NCBI GenBank assembly: GCA_004335835.1
Contig: RWJK01001448.1
Coordinates: forward strand, 1 to 15,675
Length of the DNA stretch: 15,675 nucleotides
Reading direction: 5' to 3'
Source of the DNA: Scenedesmus sp. ARA3
Lineage: Eukaryota; Chlorophyta; Chlorophyceae; Sphaeropleales; Scenedesmaceae
The notes below the pieces were generated by a model. The model saw only the letters and a list, made by a program, of their open reading frames with translations, was not told the DNA's origin and ran no database searches. Shown in pieces: positions 1 through 9,639 of this stretch. Positions within the stretch are counted from its first letter, which is position 1; each line of letters starts with the position of its first letter. The position numbers were made by a program, and so were the translations under genes.

Positions 1-833
<833 letters not shown>

Positions 834-848
834 GCAGCTTGGCAGCTC

Positions 849-876
849 CTACCAGGCTTTGAGCAGCAGCTGGTAG
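849..876 (+). repeat. Inverted repeat just after H4 stop
   Basis: Perfect 7-bp inverted repeat, CTACCAG at 849-855 and CTGGTAG at 870-876, with a 14-base loop, starting 16 bases past the H4 stop. It may form an additional hairpin in the H4 3' UTR. The canonical histone-type hairpin is the second one at 948-963, so the role of this one is unknown. Confidence 0.5.
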
Positions 877-940
877 TACATGCGCTGCTGCCTGCCATCT
901 TCCAGCAGCGCAGTGCAGCCAGCAAGCTGACACAACCAAA

Positions 941-980
941 CCAAACTGGTGTTTCTCAACACCACCATTCCTCGGAAAGA
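941..980 (+). terminator. Histone mRNA 3' stem-loop and downstream purine element
   Basis: GGTGTT (948-953), loop TCTC (954-957), AACACC (958-963): a perfect 6-bp stem with a 4-base loop, the same geometry as the metazoan replication-dependent histone mRNA hairpin. It is preceded by CCAAA (941-945) and followed, 11 bases after the stem, by GGAAAGA (974-980), which resembles the purine-rich histone downstream element bound by U7 snRNA in animals. It lies 115 bases after the H4 stop. Conserved 3' palindromes are known for volvocine algal histone genes, so a role in 3' end formation is likely. The U7-like reading of the purine block is inference. Confidence 0.8.
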
Positions 981-1431
981 CTTATTGCATGCTGTGTGTC
1001 TGCATGTGCGTGCTTCTACCTCGACACATCACATGTGCCCATGATGCATCATATGGGCCAGGAACATACTGTTCAGGGTTTTGCCACAGAAAGTCATCAA
1101 CAACATCATCATGTTACCAATTGAGCCGAAGCAACATGGCCCATGGGCCAAAAGGGCAGACTCATAAACACACAGGACGCTCAGTGCTCCGCGGCGCAGG
1201 CCTGCTCGTCCTTCAGCCTTTGCTTTTCCTGCAAGGCTCTCCAGTGTGCTGCTACTGCTGCTGCGTGGTTCACATCAGCCATCAGAGCTACATCAACGCC
1301 CCATGAGGCAGGCCTGCCCAATCTGCGGCCCGTCACACCAGCATTTGTTTAGAAACACCTCACCACCATTTGTTTTGTGGCAAGGTGGCCGCATGCTGCT
1401 GCTATTGCTGCTGCATAGCATCACTGCGCCA
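981..1431. other. Intergenic, no gene seen
   Basis: Gap between the H4 3' end and the Erv1 stop codon, two convergent genes. Open frames here are short and show no family motif. It must hold the Erv1 3' UTR on the minus strand; no TGTAA on that strand was found, so the poly(A) site is not placed. Confidence 0.5.
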
Positions 1432-2572
1432 TCAGTGCCCTGTGGGGCACGCATCATCATCCTCGGGGCCATCCCTCCAGCGCTGAAACACCTTGCTACA
1501 GTCAAACTCTGGCTTTCCCAGCCGCACATTGACCAGATTATGCAGCCGGCACGCCCAGTCGCTCAGCGCTGCTGCATTGCTCACATCAGGCGGGTGGCGC
1601 TGCAGCTCCTTGCGCAGGTGGCCTGCACACTCCTGGCAGGGGTAGAAGTCCCCCAGTGCCAGGATGAAGCCAGTCATGGAGTGCTGCTGCTGCAGGGTGG
1701 GGTGGTCTGGGTAGTACGCTGCCATGCTGTGCAACAGCGTCCAGGTGGACCTGCAAACAGGTGGAAAAGGGTGGGGTGCAGGAAGGCAGCAGCAGCAGCA
1801 GCAGTGTGCCTGGTCAGCCCTGTCGTCTGGCCGTTGGGTTCCCACTACAATATAGTCTTTTTCTGTAGGCATAACAGTGCTTGTTTCATGCTCGGCTGCT
1901 TGAGCTGCTTGGTTGGCTTGCACATCGTGCAATGCCAGCAACATGCAAGCACCAGGACATTAGCAATGCCTGCTAGTCCGCCTCCTGCTGCTGCTGCTAC
2001 CGCCGCCAGAAAATACCCTCTGACCACATGTGTTCATTTGTGTTCCTGTCACCAGCCGCTGCTGCCCTAGCTCACCTCCCCAGCTCCAGTATGTCAGGCG
2101 GGCAGGGCATCTCATCCTCGTAGAACCAGAACGGCTGCTTCTCCAGCTGCTGCTCCTGCTGGCTTTGCGGCTGGTCAGGTTGCTGCTGCTGTTCTGGCTG
2201 GATGCCGCTTTGCTGCTGCTGCTGTGGCGGTAAGGGCGCCGGTTCACTGCTGCTTGTTTCTGGAGCCTTCTCTGGAAGGCTGGCAGCACCAGCAGCACCA
2301 GCAGCCGCAGCAGCTGCTGCGCCAGCTGCAGCAAACGGCAATGCATCAGTAGCCGCGCTGCTGCTGCTGCTGCTGGTTGGCTTTGGGCTGTGTGCTACGG
2401 ATGCTCTCTGCTGCAGCTGCGACTGCTTGAATGCTGCAGCAAACATATCGGTGGCAGTTGTGCAGGCCCTGCATGGCTTCTTATGCATGGCCTGCAGCAT
2501 CGCTGCTGTGGGGTCTGTAGCAGACAATGCATCTTCATCTGCGCTCGCTACTGCATGCTGCTCAAGTTGCGG

Positions 2573-2619
<47 letters not shown>

Positions 2620-2728
2620 CCTCAGGCTCTGAGGCAGATGCGGGGCCAGCGCTGCTGCTGCTGGCCTTAGGTGCTGCTTCTGCTAAACTAGTAAACGACT
2701 TGCAGCACAGGTCCAGCAGAAAGTACAT
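1432..2728 (-). CDS. ERV1: Erv1/ALR FAD-linked sulfhydryl oxidase, two exons
   Basis: Oxidises thiols to disulfides with FAD and passes electrons to cytochrome c or O2; in mitochondria it is the partner of Mia40 in the intermembrane space. Exons are 2728-2076 and 1750-1432 with a 325-nt GT-AG intron; the split AG|G codon joins ...DILELGR to STWTLLHSMAAYYPD without a phase break, giving 323 aa. Visible motifs: CRAC near residue 87 (the ALR CRAC signature, human RPCRAC), CPPDILELGR near 209, the active CxxC in FYPCQECAGHLRKEL near 256-259, an HNLVNVRLGKPEFDCSK block that binds FAD, and RWRDGPED near the end. CRAC and CPPD, close in human ALR, are here separated by about 120 residues of Ser, Ala and Gln runs, and a poly-Ala tract lies before CRAC. 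There is no clear presequence. It diverges from HslV. Function is certain; the exact ATG is likely. Confidence 0.93.
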
Positions 2729-3227
2729 GGCGCCTTATCACTGCTGCAAGTGATGTCCATGCACAAGAGCCACTAGGGAAGCAGTGGCAGTGTTTGTCGC
2801 GTGTGCGAAGGCCAAGTCGCCAAGAGTTACTGAAAGGGAACAAGATGACTGCGGTGCAATTAGTCAGCTTTCATGCGTTCTGGTACCTGCGCCAGTAACC
2901 AGAGCCTGAGACCGAGTAACACGACCGCACATGTACTGCTGCTGCTCATGCTAACGGTAGGGGACACTGGGTGATCGAGGACTGTGCTCATGCGCGACGA
3001 CAACAGAAAGTATATTGTCTGATCTGCTGCTGCCGCGTGTTCTTTGCTGCCTTTGAAGTGGTAGGGCTTGGCCACACGTTTTGTGCTCATTTCTGCTGTG
3101 ATCGGCGAGAAATAAGCCACTGCTCAGCATTTCAAGCCTCATGTCGCGTTTGATGCACTCGGGCGTGCGGCAGTTGCTTCTCAGGTCGCTAGCATTAGGT
3201 GAGCCTCTGAGCAGTAGCAGCACATGC

Positions 3228-3276
<49 letters not shown>

Positions 3277-3319
3277 ACTTGGCTGCTTGCGCTCTCTGCT
3301 GGCTTTCTTCATTCAACTG
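2729..3319. other. Divergent intergenic region between Erv1 and HslV
   Basis: Must contain the 5' regions of both genes. No TATA box stands out. It holds a (GCT/CTG) tract at about 3229-3277. A minus-strand frame at 2951-3316 is mostly that tract read as poly-Ala and is not supported as a gene. Confidence 0.5.
3229..3277. repeat. CTG/GCT trinucleotide tract
   Basis: About 16 uninterrupted GCT units just upstream of the proposed HslV start. It is a microsatellite likely to vary in length between strains; in the HslV direction the RNA would carry CUG. Confidence 0.95.
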
Positions 3320-5487
3320 ATGTTCAGACGATCAATGGTGCCTTGTGTAATGCGTGGTCTGTTGAGCAGCATGCTTTCACTTTCCTGTAGGCCATGTTCA
3401 GTCAGCACCAACAGGCTGGCTTTGTGCAGCAGCAGCAGCAACAGGTGGCCAGCACAGCACGCAACACTGTAGCAGCTGGAGCGGTTTCCTGCAAGGGCGG
3501 CTGCAGCCAGCTGCTTCTTGGACACATACGCGTCATCTCCAGCAGCAGCAGCAGCAGCGAAGCACGCTATGCAGCTGGAGCATACCTAATAGTGTGCAAC
3601 AGCAGCATCTTTGCAGCAGCAGCGGCAGCAGCAGGGCGCTGTCCAGCTGGTCGGGCATGGAGGACAGGCAGCGCCACTCCACCACCATCCTGTGCGTGCG
3701 CAGGGGCGCAGAGGTGAGGCGGGGCATCGGCGCGTGCGCGTATGGGCCTCAGCTTTAGCCGCGCGTTGCTGTACAGTGACACTGGCTGGGAGGCCAGCAA
3801 CTGGGCCAGTTACACTGCATCTGTTGGTCGCACTTCTTCCTGCTGCACATGTGTCACTTTGACCATATATTCAAGCTCATGGCGCCGCCGTTGCTGCCTT
3901 TGCTGCTGTGGTATGCCTGCGTGTTGGCATGTTGTCCGCACCAGGTGGTGATCATGGGCGACGGCCAGGCCACGCAGAATGACTTTGTGGTGAAGCCCAA
4001 CGTGCGCAAGGTGAGGGCGTTTGCAGGAATTGTTTGTAACACAGCAGGCTGCGTGACACAATCGGCTAGGTGACACAGCAGCCTTGAGTCTGTAGTGAAG
4101 CCCAACGTGCGCGTGCCCACCGCAACTTCAAAACCCTGCTGCCATCACCGCCTGCACTGCATACTGTGCCGACCCAAACACTCGCTGGCACCCTGCTGGC
4201 TAAAAGGTACTGCTGCGGACGAAACTTTTGCATTCTTACTTCACTGTTGTTGACGTACAGGTTCGCCGCATCGGGCCCTCTGCTGTGGGCGGCTTTGCTG
4301 GTGTTGCGGTGGATGGGCTGGCGCTGTTGGAAAAGCTTGAAGCCAAGCTGGAGGAGCACCCGGGGCAGCTGCTGAGGGCGAGCGTGGAGCTGGCCAAGAT
4401 GTGGCGCCAGGTGCGGCAGGAGACTGTTTGTGAAGTTGCCATCCAGTGTACATCCAGGACATTCAATGTTCTGTTTGCAACTTTGGCTTTCTCTTTGTCT
4501 TTGCCGTCAGTGCAGCTTGCCAAGATGTGGCGCCAGGTGCGGCAGGGAACTGTTTGTGAAGTTGCTATCAGGATGTGGCGTGCTGTGTACATGGTTGGCT
4601 TTGTGAGCGTCATCAGTGGAGCTGGCCAAGCTGTGGCGCCAGGTGCGGCAACGCATCTTAGGTTTGCTAGCCAGGCTGCAGTTGTTACATTTGGTTTGTT
4701 GTGCGTTTGGAGCTGGCCAAGTTGCAAGCAGAAGAACATGCACTGGCAATGGTGTACAGCTTCCTGGTGATACAAGTCCTGGGAGCACGCTTCAATAATA
4801 AACTATTCTTACTGTCTGCTCATTTCCCTGTCAATATCATGTCATGTGTCCACAGGACAAGCTGCGGGAGCTGCATGCTAGCAGCAGAACAGAGGTGCCG
4901 TGTGTGTGCATGCCCTAACACCCTGTTGCCGTTCTTCCTTGCCTGTGTGCTGCCTCGGCTTCTGTTTCTGTATCTGCTTGCAGGACAAGCTGTTGCGCGA
5001 GCTTGACGCCAGCCTGATAGTGGCTGACGCGCAGACCACGCTGTGGCTCATGGGCAACGGCGACGTCTTAGAAGCAGGCGCGGACGGCGTCATGGGCATT
5101 GGCAGCGGCGCAGACTTTGCTGAGTCAGCAGCACGCGCGCTGCTGCAGCTGCACAGCGAAGCACAACTGCAGCAGCAGCAGGAGAGCGGCTCTAGCTCTG
5201 AGTCAGCAGCAGCAGCGGAAGTGGTGGCAGCAGGGGGTGGACAGGTGCTGCCTTCCGAGGCAGCAGCAGCGATTGCTGGCATGTCTCTGTTTGATGTTGC
5301 GAAGAAGGCGATGAGCATTGCTGCTGACTGCTGCGTGTACACAAATGCCAACTTCAGCTGGCACCATATCCTGCCGGACGGCAGCATTGTGTCGGGTGAC
5401 AGCGCATCGGCAGCAGCGGCAGCAGCGGTGGCAGGTGCGGATTCAGGTGCTGCGGCAGTGGGTCAGGCGGTGACTTCCAGCAGCTAG
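3320..5487 (+). CDS. HSLV: HslV, ATP-dependent protease peptidase subunit
   Basis: Threonine peptidase of the bacterial-type HslUV protease, mitochondrial in eukaryotes that keep it; needs the HslU ATPase, which is not in the window. Secure exons: ...-3713, 3945-4010, 4261-4410, 4984-5487, all GT-AG and all phase 0. They join as [100 protein letters not shown]. The mature N-terminal catalytic Thr is in STT, and the active-site Lys lies in FVVKPNVRK. The 5' end is less sure: an in-frame ATG at 3657 leaves only eight residues before STT, too short for targeting. An exon 3320-3444 ([19 protein letters not shown]..., rich in Arg, Ser and Leu, no acid) spliced to 3617 keeps phase and gives 313 aa with a presequence. 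A Gln/Ser/Ala insertion of about 35 residues sits before the last conserved block, and the C-terminus has an Ala/Ser tail. Confidence 0.9.
4086..4113 (+). repeat. Ghost copy of HslV exon edge in intron 2
   Basis: GTAGTGAAGCCCAACGTGCG at 4092-4111 repeats the end of the preceding exon (GTGGTGAAGCCCAACGTGCG at 3988-4007) with one mismatch. The copy lacks the AAG|GTGAG donor, running on into CGTGCCC, so it is probably inert. Confidence 0.85.
4381..4885 (+). repeat. Repeated exon edges with splice sites inside HslV intron 3
   Basis: The 3' end of exon 4261-4410 (GAGCTGGCCAAGATGTGGCG then CCAG|GTGCGG) recurs in the following intron at 4511-4567 (extended match into intron sequence up to TGTTTGTGAAGTTGC), at 4615-4650 and, shorter, at 4706-4723. 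The start of the next exon (CAG|GACAAGCTG...GAGCT) has its own copy at 4855-4877. The period falls from about 127 to 104 to 92 bases. The copies at 4511 and 4615 keep the donor CCAG|GTGCGG. Confidence 0.9.
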
Positions 5488-5768
5488 ATGTCTGAGGCCC
5501 CTGAGACAGCTTGTCTCACAGCTTAGCGCATGTTAGTTTTGGAGCAGCAGAGAGCAGGGCCTGGCAGCGTCCGTTGTGGGGTTGTAGCAGATTACAAGTC
5601 ACCACTATTGTGGCATGTTGGTCTGTTACTAGCCGGGCTTGTCACCATCGCCGTGGTGACCACAGCTGTGCTGCAACATCGTTGTGAGCCTGTGCTGGCA
5701 GGTGAAAGGATGTTGACCAGCATTAACGTTGTCAGCATGCGTGGCCTTGGTGGGACCACTTCAGGCCA

Positions 5769-5773
5769 TGTAA
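5769..5773 (+). terminator. Candidate poly(A) signal of HslV
   Basis: TGTAA, the usual chlorophyte poly(A) signal, in GGCCATGTAAAG, 282 bases after the HslV stop. Its position fits a 3' UTR of typical algal length; no transcript evidence. Confidence 0.5.
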
Positions 5774-7059
5774 AGTAAAGTGCTCATTATGCTGCATTAT
5801 GCTTTATGCTTTACCTGCATGCACCTTTGAACCCTTCAATAGCGTGCTCAGCTTATTGGGTTGCAAGCATGTTGTATTTGCATGAAGGGCTTTCAAAAGC
5901 AATCCTGGCCAGGCCTAGCATTGCTGCAGCAACGACACAGATGCGTCAGCAGCAGCAACTCGCGATCGGATTCGCCACAACGGCGCGCCCCGCAGCTTAA
6001 ACAGGTTCAATTGAACGCTTAAACTGCATTTGTAGTCGTTTCCGTGAATCTGGCAGCGTGTCGTGACCAAAAATAAAATGGCGGGAGAGTGACGTGGCGA
6101 CTGCACCCTTGTCACAGTAACATACCCCCTGCTTGCCAGAGTACATCAGGCCTTCCCGCACTCCCTTGTTTGAGACGGGATAGTTGCACAGTTCTGAGGT
6201 ACTGTGCGGCGCACACCGTCTGCGTTAAATCCTCGGTGCGTAGACGGGATAGTTGCACAGTGCCGGGGTGCTGTGCAGTGAACACCGCCTGCGTAAAATC
6301 CTCGGTGAATCCTCCTTGGAGACGCCCGGATGCTCGCTTGCGAGTTGTCAGAACGGGAATGCCCGTCATCAATCGGTGTGCCGGCGTCCAGTTCCCGTGT
6401 GGACTGGGCGAGAAACGAGGCCAAGTGCCTCAGGTGCACCGAGCTGATGATGGGAGGGTTTTGTTGCACTGGACAACTTTTCACTGGGCGAATGTGTTCG
6501 CTTGGTGCTGTTCTTGCTAGGTTGGCAGCTGTCTCTGAGCTGCCAGGCTGCGCTTCCGCAACATAAGTGGTGAACACATACTGTTCCAAAGGGAGCAAAC
6601 TGTATCATCAGCTTGCGTTACTGCTACTTGAACAATCGATATCAGGTGAAGCAATTCCACAGCTGACTTTCTGCATTGCAGCGGCACTCAAGGCTTCTGC
6701 ACCAAACACTGTGTGACTTGTCTGTCCCTGCAGCTGCTTTCAACCAGGACCCAAGCATTATGACTGCCACCATAGCCGCAGCGCAATCTCCCTTGCGCCC
6801 TGCTGCAGCTGAGAGGGAACAGAACACTGCTTATGCATTGTTCAAATAGCCTGCACAGGTGACAGGATGCAGCAACTGCACATGCGAGAGGACGCGGCGA
6901 CAGTGCCTGCACATGCTTGTGTCAGCCACATATGTGGCTGTGCCCGCCAAGCTGCTGCTGCTGCTGCTGCTGCTGCTAGACGGCCTCCATGGCTCGAGGC
7001 TGCTGCTGGGCCTGCTGCGGCTGCTGCTGCGCCTGCTGCTGCTGCTACTGCTGCCTCAG
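5774..7059. other. Intergenic stretch, no supported gene
   Basis: Lies between the HslV 3' end and the 3' end of the SET gene, which converge. Frames on both strands are short and lack recognisable motifs. It contains the tandem duplication at 6173-6308 and, from about 6950, Leu/Ala-coding CTG-rich sequence that looks like decayed SET-gene 3' repeats. The 3' UTR and poly(A) site of the SET gene must lie here, but no TGTAA was found on the minus strand. Confidence 0.5.
6173..6308. repeat. Two-copy direct repeat of about 69 bp
   Basis: AGACGGGATAGTTGCACAG begins copies at 6173-6241 and 6242-6308. Both end AAATCCTCGGTG, with about a dozen differences inside. A third start, GGAGACGCCCGGA at 6317, may be a remnant. 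No coding or RNA function is evident. Confidence 0.9.
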
Positions 7060-7275
7060 CAACTGCCAGGCGGCCTTGTCCTCGGAGTGCATGGGGTCCA
7101 GAGCGCCCGTGGAGTTCTTCGAAGCCTTGCGTCCAGGCTGCTGCTGCTGCTAGGCGGCCTCGTCCTCGGAGTGCATCGGGTCCAGAGCGCCTGTGGATTC
7201 CACCAAAGCCTTGGGTCCAGGCTGCTGCTGCTGCTGCTAGGCGGCCTCGTCCTCTGAGTGCATGGGGTCCAGGTC
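7060..7275 (-). repeat. Tandem copies of the SET gene's last codons and stop
   Basis: On the minus strand, CTGGACCCCATGCACTC...GAGGACGAGGCCGCC, ending the SET protein, occurs three times about 84-86 bases apart: the real end at 7237-7275, then copies around 7151-7188 and 7067-7102 downstream. The second copy keeps the frame-end GCCGCCTAG; the third has AAG for GAG and TGG in place of the stop. Confidence 0.85.
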
Positions 7276-9576
7276 GTCCACCTCCACCTCCTCCCCTGTG
7301 CGGCTGTCAACCTGAGCGCAGCCGTGAACACGACAGCATGCGGCAGAATGACAGAAGCGCCACTCAGCAGGCGTCTTGCAGCATGCAGCCAAGCCGCACA
7401 AGACGCTGCCAAAGGCAAGGTGCTAATGTGCAAAGGTGCAGGACGCCAAGCCAGTGCACCCACCTGCTGTGTTTCTATCTCGCTGCTGTGAAGCCCTTCG
7501 CAGTGTGCCGGAAAGCAAGACACCTGGAGTTCCTGCTTCACAATGGCTACGGGTGTGCAACGCTGTGCACCTGCCGCCGCACGTGGCGCTCCGCCTCCTG
7601 CGCTGCTGCCTGCAGCTGCGCGGCCTTACAAACACACCAACACTCGGCTAGTTATCACGCAACTGCAAGTCCCGCACCTGCCGCCGCACGCGGCGCTCCG
7701 CCTCCTGCTCTGCTGCTTTCAGCTGCATGACCAGTCCTATGCACACAACGCTGATCCCTGAACACCACAAACACGCAACAGAAAGGGCCGCACCTGCCGC
7801 CGCACACGCCGCTCTGCCTCCTGCTCTGCCGCTTGCAGCTGCGCCGTCAGGTGTGCCTGCGGGTCGAGGCTGCCCAGCCAGCCGCGGCAGGCGGCCGCAC
7901 CGCAGCGGCAGCGCGTGCGCGCATGGGGCAGCACGTGGCTCTGGTACCTGCGACATACATGTGTTGTTTGCGAGCCTGTTGGTGCGTAATAGCTGTGCAT
8001 GCCGGCATATTGGCATTTGCAGCATGCATGGATCACAGTGCAGCACTGCACTGCCAGCTTTGCAGTGATGTGTGCATGTGGCAGCAGATGGCTCTGGTGC
8101 CTGCGGGCTGCGTGCTGTGGTGTACAGCAGCAGCGGGCCTGAGGAGCACTTGCTGAGGATGCTAATTAGCATTGTACAATTTAAAAATTGTGGGCTGTTG
8201 CGGCTACGTACACCTGAGGGCACTGCATAGCCTGCTTTGTTGCAGACCTAGTTTTGGTTTGCAGCAGCTTAGCACTGCAGAACCCCGCTGCAGGCATGCC
8301 GTGACCACATAGTATTCTGCTCTGGTGCATCAGTCGTGCTTGCAACATGTAGTGCTGAGCAGCCACGCCTGCAGAAAGTGTGACTGAAGGCATCATCATT
8401 TGTACGTCACATTGGCGTGCTGTGGCCGCACCTGTAGTCGTAGGTGAGCTCTGTGCCAGCAGGGATGGCAGTGGTTGCCACGATGGCCACTACCAGTTCG
8501 CCACCATCCTGGCAGCAGCAGCAGCAGCAGCCGGGGCAAAAGTCATACGGCAGCAGCACTTCCGCAGCAGCAGCCACACCAACAGCCACACCAACAATCA
8601 TCACATGAGTTGACCAATGCCTGCGCACCTGCCATGATCAAAAGCTTGGCACGCCATCATGTTTTATGAGCATCAGGCCTTACAACCTTCACAACACGCC
8701 GAGCACGCTGCACTGCAACCCCCGCACGTCCCCAACGCACCTGCCACTTCTGCGTCTCACAGTTTGGCTCGCAGGAATGGTTGATGAAGCGCGCAGTGCC
8801 GCCCTTCACTGTGGCATCAATCACCTCCGCCTTGCTCAGGTCCATGAGGTAGGTGTGGGCCAGCCCTGAGGCAGCGTAGGCAGCCAGCCGGCGCTTGCCC
8901 TCCGCTACTGTTACTACTTCGCCTGGCAGTGGAGTTAAGAGCAGCGGGAGTGGGAGGCGGAAGCAAGGCAGCGAGTATCTTGGTGAAGTTGCCGGCAGAA
9001 TCTTGGCAAAAGCAGTTCACTTTGTCTGAACACAAGCACTCATCAAATTACTCTGCCACCAGTGACCAGCCGCACACGCCGAACAAGCATTTGGTCGCTC
9101 GTGTTTCAACTGTACAGTGAGCAAACGTCTTGAAATCGTCTGAACACAAGTACTCACCGAGGTACTCTGCCACCAGTGCACCAGCTGGGATGTGCTGCTG
9201 CGCCACCACGCCCCAGCCCTTGGCACCCATGGACACCACCCGCAGCGGCGGCAGCTGCAGCACAAGCAACAGCACCAGCACAGCCACAGGCAGTTGGCAG
9301 GAATGAAGATGCGTGGATGTCCTGCTGCTCCTGTAAGCAGCGCGTGTGTTCAACTGCGCCTATCAGCTGTTCGTCAAACATAATAGTGCTGTGTGCACCA
9401 CGTGGGCCTGTGCACATGTTTCAAGTCGGCATTAAAAGCACTCCAGTCCGCCAGCCTCACCTCGCGCTTGGCCAGGCTGCCATTCTGGCAGGCCTCCCCA
9501 GCCGGGCAGCTGCGCGGCTCGCAGCACACCTTGAGCAGCCTGTTGAGGCAGCCGTCAGCCTCCCTGGATGTGACAA

Positions 9577-9639
<63 letters not shown>

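Noticed and set aside
1246..2070. Plus-strand 274-codon open frame
   Set aside because: Antisense shadow of the Erv1 second exon and intron; no conserved motif.
2951..3316. Minus-strand 121-codon frame with a CRTPECI segment slightly like the M13 peptidase start
   Set aside because: The frame is opened by the CTG tract, no other M13 block is present, and one short Cys motif is not enough.
4228..4770. Plus-strand 180-codon frame continuing past the HslV exon at 4410
   Set aside because: Read-through of the GTGCGG donor; the conserved HslV sequence stops at ELAKMWRQ and resumes at 4984.
5530..5778. Small plus-strand frame (82 codons) with a hydrophobic stretch
   Set aside because: It lies in the likely HslV 3' UTR just before its poly(A) signal; no family likeness and no independent promoter seen.
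6146..6598. Minus-strand 150-codon frame
   Set aside because: No motif, and the repeated part is just the 69-bp direct duplication.
6867..7730. Plus-strand 287-codon open frame
   Set aside because: It is antisense to the last exons and repeats of the SET gene, and its protein is Ala/Pro/Arg low complexity with no family motif.
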